Below, piece after piece: positions 16,734 through 24,589 of a stretch of 64,000 bases of DNA (its first letter is position 1; each line of letters starts with the position of its first letter). The stretch covers positions 72,584 through 136,583 of the forward strand of contig DAONEM010000002.1 in the NCBI GenBank assembly GCA_035403085.1, written 5' to 3'. Below the pieces are notes generated by a model that was not told where the DNA came from, searched no databases, and saw only the letters and a program-made list of their open reading frames with translations. The DNA comes from JAMOAD01 sp023621955. GTDB lineage: Bacteria; Acidobacteriota; Aminicenantia; JAMOAD01. A program made the position numbers and the translations under genes.

Positions 16734-18200
16734 ATGAAAAAGCTTCTCTCTCTTCTGGTCGTTCTTCTCTTGGTCTCCTCCCTTGCCGCCCAAGAGAAAG
16801 AGAACTGTTTTACCGTGGCTGTAGGGAAACGGGCCACTCAGGACGGATCGGTTCTCCTGGCCCACAACGAGGACGATCCGGGGGATTACCTCCTCAACCT
16901 GCGTAGGATTCCCTCCCGGACTCTGGAGGAGAGCGACGAGCCCTTCTTGGAGAAAGGCCCTCTGGCGGGGAGAACCACGCTTCAGGAGGTCCTCTGGTTC
17001 GAAGTGCCGGAGATCGATTTCGCGGACTCCTTCGTGAACGAGAAGGGTGTCGTGGTCGTCTCCAACGCCTGCCCCTCCCGGGAAGACAGGGAGGATGTGA
17101 CCGACGGAGGAGTGGGGTATCTCCTGAGAAGGCTGGTCATCGAGAGGGCCCGTAGCAGTCGTGAGGCCGCGGAAACGGCGGGCAAGCTCATCGAGGCCTT
17201 CGGTTACACCTCTTCGGGACGGACCTACACCTTCGCGGACAAGAACGAGGCTTGGATCCTGGCCGTCGTCAAAGGCCGCCGGTGGGTCGCCCAGAGGGTC
17301 CCCGACGACGGGGTCGTGGTCGTTCCCAACCACTACGTCCATCGGGAGGTGAACCTTGAGGACAAGGCCAACTTCATGGGCTCTCCCGATCTGATCTCCT
17401 ATGCCCGGGAGAGGGGGTGGTATGACCCCGACCGGGACGGAGCCTTCGATTTTTCGAGAGCCTATGGGCAACCGAGCCCCAAGGACTTTTCCGTCAACAC
17501 CCTGCGCCGCTGGCGAGGGGTCAGCCTGATCACGGGCAAGAGCTGGGATGAGAAGGGCTCCTTCCCCTTCTCAGTCAAGCCGGGGAAACCTTTAAAAATC
17601 GAGGATTTGACCTCTCTCCTCAGGGACCACTACGAGGGGACGAACTACGACGAAAGTGACGGGTACAAGAGGGGAAACCCTAACACCACGGCTCAACGGA
17701 CAATCTGCACGGCTTCCACGAAGTATGCCCTGGTGGCCCATCTTAGGGAAGACCTCCCCGAAGGGACCGGAAGCCTTCTCTGGCTGGCTCCCGGGCGTCC
17801 GGACAGCGCCTTCTTCTTGCCTGTCTGGTTTGGAGCCCCCCTTCCCGAGGGGGTCGGGGTCGGCGGGGAGGGGACGGCCAACTCCTACGAAGAACTGCTT
17901 AAGCAACATTTCGACGGAAGCGAGATTCTCAGGGAGCGGCACACCCTTGCGTGGGCGCTTCAGAGGAGATGGGAGAGGTATCTGGATAAGGCCTATGGGG
18001 AGAGGATTCTCCCCTTCCGGGGTCTGGCCGGAGAGTGGGAGGGGGCTCTCATGAGGCTTCGCAGCGATGTGGAAAAGGCCTCCTGGGACCTTTGCAAGAA
18101 GGATCCTCCGGCGGCGCGTTTCCTTCTGGGAATTTTCATGGAGGGGATTCTTCAGAGCTGGCAGACGAAGATGGAGGGTCTGTTAACCAGGGAGGAGTGA
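16734..18200 (+). CDS. Secreted C69-family (U34) dipeptidase
   Basis: 488 aa from the ATG at 16734, which has GAGGTG upstream; a GTG at 16722 is in frame but overlaps the SD. A signal peptide (MKKLLSLLVVLLLVSSLAA) is followed by Cys25 in ENCFTVAVGKRATQDGS, the expected N-terminal nucleophile exposed by processing in C69/U34 peptidases. The AHNEDD motif follows. The family cleaves dipeptides; export implies periplasmic or extracellular peptide use, which fits amino-acid fermentation through IorAB. It converges with scpB, 6 nt apart. Confidence 0.9.
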   Translation: MKKLLSLLVVLLLVSSLAAQEKENCFTVAVGKRATQDGSVLLAHNEDDPGDYLLNLRRIPSRTLEESDEPFLEKGPLAGRTTLQEVLWFEVPEIDFADSFVNEKGVVVVSNACPSREDREDVTDGGVGYLLRRLVIERARSSREAAETAGKLIEAFGYTSSGRTYTFADKNEAWILAVVKGRRWVAQRVPDDGVVVVPNHYVHREVNLEDKANFMGSPDLISYARERGWYDPDRDGAFDFSRAYGQPSPKDFSVNTLRRWRGVSLITGKSWDEKGSFPFSVKPGKPLKIEDLTSLLRDHYEGTNYDESDGYKRGNPNTTAQRTICTASTKYALVAHLREDLPEGTGSLLWLAPGRPDSAFFLPVWFGAPLPEGVGVGGEGTANSYEELLKQHFDGSEILRERHTLAWALQRRWERYLDKAYGERILPFRGLAGEWEGALMRLRSDVEKASWDLCKKDPPAARFLLGIFMEGILQSWQTKMEGLLTREE

Positions 18201-18206
18201 AGAAGG

Positions 18207-18761
18207 TCAGCCGTTCTTCGTCAGATCGTGGATCTCCGACATCGAAGGGAGCTCTTCGAGTCCTTTCAGGCCAAAGGTCTCTAGAAACCGCGGGGAGGTT
18301 TCGTAGAGGAGGGGGTTGCCGGGAAGCTTCTTCCTGCCGGCGATGGTGACGAGCTCCGCCTCAAGCAGTTGTTTCATGATGTAGGAAGATTGGGTCCCCC
18401 GAAAGAAGGAGATCTCTCTCATGGTGACGGGCTGTTTGTAAGCGATGATGGCCAGGGTTTCCAGGGCGGCCTTGGAGAAGCGGAGCTCCTTCTTGAGGCC
18501 GAAGAAGCCCTGAAGGTAGGGAAAGAGCTCCTGACGCGTCGTGAAACGGAAGCCTCCGGCGACCTCCTCGAGAAGAAGGGCCGAACCCTTCTCGTATCCC
18601 TCCCGGATTTCGAGGAAGAGGGAGTCCACATCCTCCTGGGAGAGCGTGGGGAAGAAGCGATAAAACTCCTCTCTGGCTACAGGTCTCTTGGCGAGGAAGA
18701 GGATGGCCTCCATGACCCGCCGGACCCCTTCGGGGGGCAGAGAGGAGGTATCAACGGGCAC
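18207..18761 (-). CDS. scpB: Segregation and condensation protein ScpB
   Basis: 184 aa, two winged-helix domains, with the family stretch ETLAIIAYKQPVTMREI near 100 and RKKLPGNPLLYET toward the end. ScpB and ScpA bind SMC to form the condensin that organises and segregates the chromosome. The GTG start at 18761 has AGGAG 4-5 nt upstream and overlaps the scpA end by 11 nt, so the two subunits are made together. Confidence 0.95.
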   Translation of the reverse strand: MPVDTSSLPPEGVRRVMEAILFLAKRPVAREEFYRFFPTLSQEDVDSLFLEIREGYEKGSALLLEEVAGGFRFTTRQELFPYLQGFFGLKKELRFSKAALETLAIIAYKQPVTMREISFFRGTQSSYIMKQLLEAELVTIAGRKKLPGNPLLYETSPRFLETFGLKGLEELPSMSEIHDLTKNG

Positions 18762-19494
18762 GGTTCTCCTCGCTCTTGCGGAGCGCTCCGGCGGGGAAGA
18801 GGAGAATCTTGCCGAAACAGCTCTCTTGAAGTGCCACGACCTTATGCTTGCGGACGAGTTCCAGAAGGGCGAAAAAGGTGAAGAAAGCCAGCTCCGTCTC
18901 GTTGATGGCGAGGAAGTGCTCGGTGAAGTCCAGACAAGAGGTGCGTTTCACGAGATCGTTGAGCTCCTTGACAAGCTGAACCAGCTCGGCTTTGCGTTGG
19001 GTCGGCCTGTAGGGGGCCTCCTCTTCCTGATCCCGGAGGAGCTGGAAGAAACTCTTGGCAAGGAGGAAGAGGCTGACCGGGTAGACTTCCACCTCCGGCT
19101 CCTCCTCCAAGGGAAGTCGAACCGGGAAGCGGCGTCCTTCTTCCCGAAAGCGTTCGACTAGGAGCTCCCGAACCTTGGTGATCACCTCGAAGTGTTGGAG
19201 CTGTTCGACCAGGGAGAGCTCCTCCCGGGGAAGATCTTCCCCCTCTTCATCGGCCTTCTGGACAGGAAGGAGGGCCTTGGACTTGAGGTAGATCAGGGAA
19301 GCGGCGACTTCGAGGAAGTCCGCCTCCCTGTCGATGTTGATTCTCTCCTTCAGGGCCAAGATTCGAAGGTACTCCCGGAGGATCTCCGAGAGGGAGAGCT
19401 CCCGGATTTCCAATTCCTGCTTCTTCACGAGGAAGAGGAGCAGGTCGAAGGGGCCTTCGTAGTTTTCGGTCTTGACGATATACTCTTCGCTCAT
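18751..19494 (-). CDS. scpA: Segregation and condensation protein ScpA
   Basis: 247 aa. The kleisin N-terminus shows NYEGPFDLLLFLVKKQEL; the C-terminal winged helix is about 165-240. It bridges the SMC heads together with ScpB. The ATG at 19494 overlaps the trpS stop as ATGA; the 37-residue upstream extension belongs to another frame of trpS and is rejected. No separate SD is evident, so translation probably depends on coupling. Confidence 0.95.
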   Translation of the reverse strand: MSEEYIVKTENYEGPFDLLLFLVKKQELEIRELSLSEILREYLRILALKERINIDREADFLEVAASLIYLKSKALLPVQKADEEGEDLPREELSLVEQLQHFEVITKVRELLVERFREEGRRFPVRLPLEEEPEVEVYPVSLFLLAKSFFQLLRDQEEEAPYRPTQRKAELVQLVKELNDLVKRTSCLDFTEHFLAINETELAFFTFFALLELVRKHKVVALQESCFGKILLFPAGALRKSEENRAR

Positions 19495-20477
19495 CGGAAC
19501 TTCATGGCGTCGAAGACCTCGTTCATGGTGGCCTCCGCCGTCTTGGCGGCTCTCCGGTTCCCTTCCTGGAGGATCTCTTCCAGGGCGGCGGGGTCGTTTT
19601 CCCATCGGGCCCTACGCTCCTTGATAGGGACGAGTAGTGTCTCCAGGTTGTTCAGGAGCATCTTCTTACACTCCAGGCACCCCATGGAGGCGGTGGTGCA
19701 CCCTTGCCGGATCTTGTCCATCTCCTCCTGGGTGGAGAAGGCCTTGTGGTAGTCGAAGGCCGGGCAGTCTTCGGGGACCCCGGGGTCGCTCTTCCGTTTG
19801 CGCCTGGTGTCGGTGACCATGGGAAGGATCTTCTGCCGAACATCGGCGAAGTCATCCTTGAGGTAGATGGCGTTTCCGTAGCTTTTGCTCATCTTCCTCC
19901 CGTCCAGCCCTGGAAGCCTGGGAGTCTTGGTGAGGAGGGCCTGAGGCTCCGGGAAGATCTCCCCGTAAAAACCGTTGAAGCGTCTGGCCACTTCGCGGCA
20001 GAGTTCGATGTGGGAGACCTGATCCTCTCCGACGGGGACGAAACTGGCCTTGTAGAGAATCACATCCACCGCCTGGAGGAGAGGGTAGCCGAGGAAGCCG
20101 TAGGAGTCTATCTCCTTGCTCTTGAGCTGAACGATCTGCTCCTTGTAGGTGGGAACCCGCTCGAGCCAACCGAGGGGGGTCGTCATGGAGAGGAGAAGGT
20201 GGAGTTGATAGTGGCCGGGGACATGGGCGTGGTCGAAGATCACCGACTTCTCAGGATCGATTCCCACGCTGAGCCAGTCCATGAGGATCTCCCTCGTGAA
20301 GGGGCGGATCTTCGAGGAGTCCGCGTACTCCGTGGTGAGGGCGTGGAGGGAGGCGATGAGAAAGTAGTTGTTGTAACGGTCCTGAAGGGAGACCCAGCTT
20401 TGCAGGGCGCCCACAAGATGGCCAAGATGGAGGGGGCCGGTGGGCCTCATCCCGCTGACGACGCACTTTTTATCCAT
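19491..20477 (-). CDS. trpS: Tryptophanyl-tRNA synthetase, Fe-S type
   Basis: 328 aa, class I synthetase. The HIGH-like motif is LHLGH (about 16-20) and KMSKS is near 196. The C-terminal half carries C-x21-C-x6-C-x2-C (EDCPAF, QGC, GCLEC), closely resembling the [4Fe-4S] ligand set described for Thermotoga maritima TrpRS. That subset of TrpRS may use the cluster in anticodon recognition. The ATG at 20477 is preceded by GGGGTGA. It lies 6 nt after the M50 protease and is coupled to scpA. Confidence 0.95.
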   Translation of the reverse strand: MDKKCVVSGMRPTGPLHLGHLVGALQSWVSLQDRYNNYFLIASLHALTTEYADSSKIRPFTREILMDWLSVGIDPEKSVIFDHAHVPGHYQLHLLLSMTTPLGWLERVPTYKEQIVQLKSKEIDSYGFLGYPLLQAVDVILYKASFVPVGEDQVSHIELCREVARRFNGFYGEIFPEPQALLTKTPRLPGLDGRKMSKSYGNAIYLKDDFADVRQKILPMVTDTRRKRKSDPGVPEDCPAFDYHKAFSTQEEMDKIRQGCTTASMGCLECKKMLLNNLETLLVPIKERRARWENDPAALEEILQEGNRRAAKTAEATMNEVFDAMKFR

Positions 20478-20483
20478 TTCGTT

Positions 20484-21193
20484 TCACCCCAAAAGGAGAA
20501 AGAAGAGTCTAAGCATCGGGTTAAGGTAGAGATCCAGAACATGGGTGTAGAGGAGAACCAGGAGGATGAGGAAGCCGAAGGGCCGGATCTTGTCGAAGGT
20601 GAAGGCGGCCTTGGGGGGGAGGAGTCCGGAGACGACGTTCCCTCCGTCCAGAGGGGGGATCGGGAAGAGGTTGAAGAGGCCGAGCACCGCGTTGATCACG
20701 AAGAGCTGAANNNNNNNNNNNNNNNNNNNNNNNNNNNNNNNNNNNNNNNNNNNNNNNNNNNNNNNNNNNNNNNNNNNNNNNNNNNNNNNNNNNNNNNNNN
20801 NNNNNNNNNNGCGAACTTGAGCATCGGATCGTAGAGGAAGAGGAGCCTGAGGGCGATCGCCGAAAGAAAGGCCGTGAAGAAGTTGGAGAGGGGGCCGGCC
20901 AAGGCTACCAGGGCGAGCTTCCGGCGGATCGGGGACTCGAAGTTCCGAGGGTTGACCATCACGGGTTTGGCCCAACCGAAGATGGGGAGGCCGGCGATGG
21001 CCAGGAAAAGGGGAATCAGGAGGGAGCCGAAGAGGTCGAGGTGGGCCACCGGGTTCAGGGTGATCCTCCCTTCCAATTCAGGAGTAGGATCTCCGAAACG
21101 GTTTGCCGCCCAGCCGTGGGAAGCCTCGTGGAGGGAGACCGCGAAGATGACCGCGGCGATCTGGGTGACGATGGTAACGATCTTGAAGTCCAT
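20484..21193 (-). CDS. Site-2-type (M50) membrane metalloprotease, interrupted by assembly gap
   Basis: The N-terminal part (21193 to the gap) shows HEASHG, the zinc HExxH motif, in the first membrane segment, then NPVAHLDLFG. After the gap come FNLFPIPPLDGGNV, the second M50 signature (DG), and a hydrophobic C-terminus. The frames on the two sides differ only because the N-run length is arbitrary, so one gene is likely. Such small M50 proteases (YwhC-like) cut within membranes; the substrate is unknown. The ATG at 21193 lies about 2 nt from a predicted +1 and has no SD, so it looks leaderless. It heads the M50-trpS-scpA-scpB operon. Confidence 0.85.
20711..20810. other. Assembly gap (100 Ns) within the M50 gene
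   Basis: A run of exactly 100 undetermined bases, the usual scaffold placeholder. Its true length is unknown; reading frames do not match across it as drawn. Confidence 0.97.
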
Positions 21194-21201
21194 GACCTAG
21201 A

Positions 21202-21231
21202 AGGATAACAGAGGGGGGGGGGCTTTGTCAA
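21202..21231 (-). promoter_or_regulatory. Promoter of M50-trpS-scpAB operon, leaderless
   Basis: Minus strand: -35 TTGACA (21231-21226), 18-nt C-rich spacer, -10 TATCCT (21207-21202). The predicted +1 is about 21195, 2 nt before the ATG at 21193; no SD is present. Confidence 0.55.
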
Positions 21232-21278
21232 CGGAGAGGGCGTGAGTCCAGGGGAGAGAGGGCCCTTACGCCCTCTTC

Positions 21279-21306
21279 TTGACAATTCTTTAGGGGAGGG
21301 TAGAAT
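21279..21306 (+). promoter_or_regulatory. Promoter with +1 at the start codon (leaderless)
   Basis: -35 TTGACA (21279-21284), 16-nt spacer, -10 TAGAAT (21301-21306). Six bases separate the -10 from the ATG at 21313, so the expected +1 is the A of the start codon. Confidence 0.7.
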
Positions 21307-21312
21307 GGAGCC

Positions 21313-22566
21313 ATGAAGCTGGACGGCGAGATTTTTCTGAGCGAGATCCGTCAAAAGCGGGTCATGGATAAGAGGGGACACTCTCTGGGGACTCTGATGG
21401 ACCTCTCCGTTCGGGCGGGAGAGTCTTTTCCCCTGGTCGAGGGTTTTCTCGTGGCCCGGGGCAAGGAGAGGTTCCTCCTCCCCTGGGAGGAGGTGGAGGT
21501 TCTCAACCGAGAGCTTCTCCTCTGCCGTTCCAACGAGGGAAACGGGTACCCCCCTCCCCCCACCGAGGGGATCTACGCCTTCCGGGACCTCATGGACAAG
21601 CAGATCGTGGACATCAACGGCGCCAAGGTCGTTCGAGTCAACGACGTCAAGGTCAAGGAGATGAAGGGGGAGCTGACGATCATCGCCGTTGACGTCGGTT
21701 TCCGCGGGTTGCTCAGAAGGATGGGGGTGAAGAGACGCCTTGGCCGTTACTGGAAGGGTCTGGTCTCCTCGATCCCCTACAGGTTGATCGGTTGGCAGTA
21801 CATCCAACCCCTGGAGCCGAGCATCAACCACCTTGTCCTTAAACTCTCCAAGGAGCAGACCGTCCATCTCCACCCATCGGAGTTGGCGGAGATTCTCACC
21901 CAGATACCCGCGGAGAATCAGGACGCCCTCCTGGACTCCATGGATATCGACAAGATCGCCGACACGATCCCCGAGATGGACGACAAGAACCAGGTGGCCC
22001 TGGTGGAGAGGATGACCACAGAGAAGGCGGCGGACATCCTGGAGGCCATGTCCCCCGACGACGCGGCGGACATCCTGGGGGACCTCTCGGACAAGAAGGC
22101 CGAAGAGATCATCGAGGAGATGGAGGAAGAGGACGCCCAGGAGGTCAAGGACCTCCTCCAGCACGAAGAGGACAGCGCAGGCGGTCTCATGACGACGGAG
22201 TACTTCGCCGTCACCCCCTTCACCACCGTGGCGGAGACCTTCTCCCAGCTCAGGACCGAGCTGGAGGATGTGGAGACGATCAACGACATCTACGTCATCG
22301 ACGAGGGGGAGCGTCTCATGGGCTCCTTGACCCTGCGGGAGCTCTTCCTACGCAACGGTGAGGACAGAGTCGCCCAGTTCATGCACCGAAGGCTGATCTT
22401 CCTGACCCCGGAATCCGACGGCATGGAGGCGGCCCGGATGATGGCCAAGTTCAACCTTCTCTCCCTTCCGGTGGTGGACAAAGAGAAGCGCCTCTTGGGG
22501 ATCATCACCGTAGACGACATCCTCGAGTTCCTTCTCCCTTCCGTCAAGAAACGAAAGAGGTTCTGA
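21313..22566 (+). CDS. Soluble PRC-barrel / MgtE-N / tandem CBS protein
   Basis: 417 aa with no membrane segment. The N-terminal 180 residues contain two PRC-barrel-like beta units (for example LMDKQIVDINGAKVVRVNDV). Residues about 190-285 match the MgtE N-domain: repeated helices such as ADILEAMSPDDAADILGDL and acidic EEMEEEDAQEVKDLL. Residues about 290-410 are two CBS domains (EDSAGGLMTTEYFAV, SLPVVDKEKRLLGIITVDDI). This is the cytosolic Mg2+-sensing half of MgtE without its channel. The gene is followed after 1 nt by an Nramp-family transporter, which it presumably gates or regulates. The start is supported by the leaderless promoter. Confidence 0.88.
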   Translation: MKLDGEIFLSEIRQKRVMDKRGHSLGTLMDLSVRAGESFPLVEGFLVARGKERFLLPWEEVEVLNRELLLCRSNEGNGYPPPPTEGIYAFRDLMDKQIVDINGAKVVRVNDVKVKEMKGELTIIAVDVGFRGLLRRMGVKRRLGRYWKGLVSSIPYRLIGWQYIQPLEPSINHLVLKLSKEQTVHLHPSELAEILTQIPAENQDALLDSMDIDKIADTIPEMDDKNQVALVERMTTEKAADILEAMSPDDAADILGDLSDKKAEEIIEEMEEEDAQEVKDLLQHEEDSAGGLMTTEYFAVTPFTTVAETFSQLRTELEDVETINDIYVIDEGERLMGSLTLRELFLRNGEDRVAQFMHRRLIFLTPESDGMEAARMMAKFNLLSLPVVDKEKRLLGIITVDDILEFLLPSVKKRKRF

Positions 22567-22567
22567 G

Positions 22568-23818
22568 ATGGTCTTGCCTCTGAAGAGGGGGCTGAAGAGG
22601 GTGGGGCTCTTCTTGGCCATCCTCGGTCCCGGCTTTATCACCTCCACGGCGGACAACGACGCCGGAGGAATCGCCACCTACGCGGTCGCCGGAGCCCAAG
22701 AGGGGTATGGGATGCTCTGGGCCCTCCTCTTGATTACCCTCTCCTTGGGGGTGATCCAAGAGATGTCCGCCCGGATGGGGCTGGTCACGGGACAAGGTTT
22801 AGGGGGGCTGATCCGGGAGAAGTTCGGCGTCAAGACGACGGTCTTCGCCATGGGGCTCCTGCTCTTTGCCAACCTCTTCGTGACGATCTCCAACTTCTCC
22901 GGTGTCGCCGCTTCTCTGGAGATCTTTCACATCCCCAGGTATGTCTCCGTCCCCCTGGCGGCGGCCTTGATCCTCCGTTTGATCATGAAGGGGAGCTACC
23001 GCTCCATCGAGAAGATCTTCCTCCTCTTCGCCCTCTTCTACTTCTCCTACGTCGTCTCCGGCTTCTTGGCCAAACCGGTGTGGGGAGAGGTTTGGAAGGG
23101 CTTTGTTCCGGCCTTCCGTTTCTCCTCTCCCGGGTACCTCGCCCTCTTCATCGCCTTCGTCGGTACGACGATCACCCCTTGGATGCAGTTCTACCTCCAG
23201 AGTTCGGTGGTGGACAAACGACTCACCGAAGAGGACCTTCCCTCCTCCACATTGGAGGTCTACATCGGGGCCTTCTTCACGGATTTCATCGACTTCTTCA
23301 TCATCGTCGCCACGGCGGCGACCCTCTTCAAGAGCGGCGTCAGAGTGGAAAGCGCCTCCCAAGCCGCCTTGGCCCTCAAGCCTCTGGCGGGTCCCTACTG
23401 TATGGCCCTCTTCTCCTTCGGCCTCCTGAACGCCTCGATTCTAGCGGCCTCGATCCTTCCCCTCTCCACCGCCTACGCCCTCTGCGACGCCTTCGGGTGG
23501 GAGTCCGGGCTGGACCGAAAGTTCCGAGAGGCTCCTCTCTTCTTCTCCCTGGCCATAGCCACGACCCTGATCGGAGCGGCGGCGGTTCTGGTCCCCGGGT
23601 TGGACCTGATGAAGGTGATGCTCTACTCCCAGACCACCAACGGGGTCCTCCTCCCCTTCATCCTTGTCTTCATGCTTCTCATCGTCAACGACAAGACCAT
23701 CATGGGGAAGCACACCAACGGCTGGGTCCGGAACCTGGTGGCCTGGGCGACCGCGGTCAGCCTCATCGTCATGACCATCCTCCTCCTCTACTTCTCCCTC
23801 CTAGGAAGGGGCCTTTAG
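22568..23818 (+). CDS. Nramp-superfamily divalent metal transporter, NRMT-like
   Basis: 416 aa with about 11 membrane helices (SLC11/Nramp fold). In TM1 the usual DPGN is replaced by DNDAGG (29-34). In TM6 the metal-binding MPH is replaced by TPW (203-205), so the Met that selects transition metals is absent. Loss of that Met is a feature of Nramp-related Mg2+ transporters, so Mg2+ is the most likely substrate. The preceding MgtE-N/CBS protein supports this. Mn2+ or other ions cannot be excluded. recO starts on the base after its TAG stop. Confidence 0.88.
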   Translation: MVLPLKRGLKRVGLFLAILGPGFITSTADNDAGGIATYAVAGAQEGYGMLWALLLITLSLGVIQEMSARMGLVTGQGLGGLIREKFGVKTTVFAMGLLLFANLFVTISNFSGVAASLEIFHIPRYVSVPLAAALILRLIMKGSYRSIEKIFLLFALFYFSYVVSGFLAKPVWGEVWKGFVPAFRFSSPGYLALFIAFVGTTITPWMQFYLQSSVVDKRLTEEDLPSSTLEVYIGAFFTDFIDFFIIVATAATLFKSGVRVESASQAALALKPLAGPYCMALFSFGLLNASILAASILPLSTAYALCDAFGWESGLDRKFREAPLFFSLAIATTLIGAAAVLVPGLDLMKVMLYSQTTNGVLLPFILVFMLLIVNDKTIMGKHTNGWVRNLVAWATAVSLIVMTILLLYFSLLGRGL

Positions 23819-24589
23819 ATGAGGAAGAACGACCGCGGCGTGATCCTGCTCTGTGAGGCCGCCGATCGGTTGGACAAGACGGTTTGGTGCTACACGGAGC
23901 TGAGGGGGCTGATCTGTGGGACCGCCAAGGGGGCCCAGTCCGGGAAGAACCGCTTCGGTGGTTCCCTGGAACCCTTCAACGAGGTCGAGCTGGTTCTCTA
24001 CGAGAAGGAGGGAACCGGACGGCCGATCATCGAGAGCGCCTCCATCGTCGATCCGACCCTCTCCCTGAGGGAGGATTGGGTGACCGCGCTCTCCCTCTTC
24101 TCGATCGCCGAAGTCGTCATTCGCCTCTCACCGCCCCAGGTGGCCCAAGAGAAGATCTACCGGTTGCTGAAGGCGGTGATCTCCGCGGCCCGTCAGAGGG
24201 GGGACCAGGACCGTCTGCTCCTCTACTTCCTGATCTGGTTCCTCCGGCTGGAGGGGTACGTTCCTGCACTGGAGGGGTGCTCCCGTTGTGGAGCCCCCTT
24301 GACCAGGGGGGGAGAGATCTTCCACTCTTGGCAAGAGGGGAGCTTCTCCTGCGGCGGGTGTGCGAGGCCCGGCGACTTTCCCCTCCCCCCCACCTTTCAC
24401 CTCTTCCTCCGGACGAGCCGGGCCCTCTCCCCTTCAGGCTTCTCGGAAATTTCCATCCCCGGCGAGGAGAGGGTGAAACACTTCTTCTGGGAGATGGCCA
24501 GGCGGCAGGCCGGGAGAGAACTGGGGGCCTTGGAGGTCTGCGAGAAGACCAGGCGTTACGCCTGCAAGGGGGGGGGAATCCAACCCTGA
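23819..24589 (+). CDS. recO: DNA repair protein RecO
   Basis: 256 aa. The OB-fold N-terminus opens with RGVILLCEAAD, followed by a helical domain and a zinc site with Cys154, Cys157, Cys178 and Cys181 (CSRCG, CGGC). RecO loads RecA on SSB-coated DNA together with RecR. The ATG follows the transporter stop directly. The last 34 nt overlap the 3' end of mfd on the other strand, so the C-terminal residues of both proteins are encoded by the same bases. Confidence 0.9.
   Translation: MRKNDRGVILLCEAADRLDKTVWCYTELRGLICGTAKGAQSGKNRFGGSLEPFNEVELVLYEKEGTGRPIIESASIVDPTLSLREDWVTALSLFSIAEVVIRLSPPQVAQEKIYRLLKAVISAARQRGDQDRLLLYFLIWFLRLEGYVPALEGCSRCGAPLTRGGEIFHSWQEGSFSCGGCARPGDFPLPPTFHLFLRTSRALSPSGFSEISIPGEERVKHFFWEMARRQAGRELGALEVCEKTRRYACKGGGIQP

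Noticed and set aside
20484..21193. Possible frameshift in the M50 protease gene
   Set aside because: The frame change coincides exactly with a 100-N placeholder of unknown true length, so no biological frameshift can be claimed.
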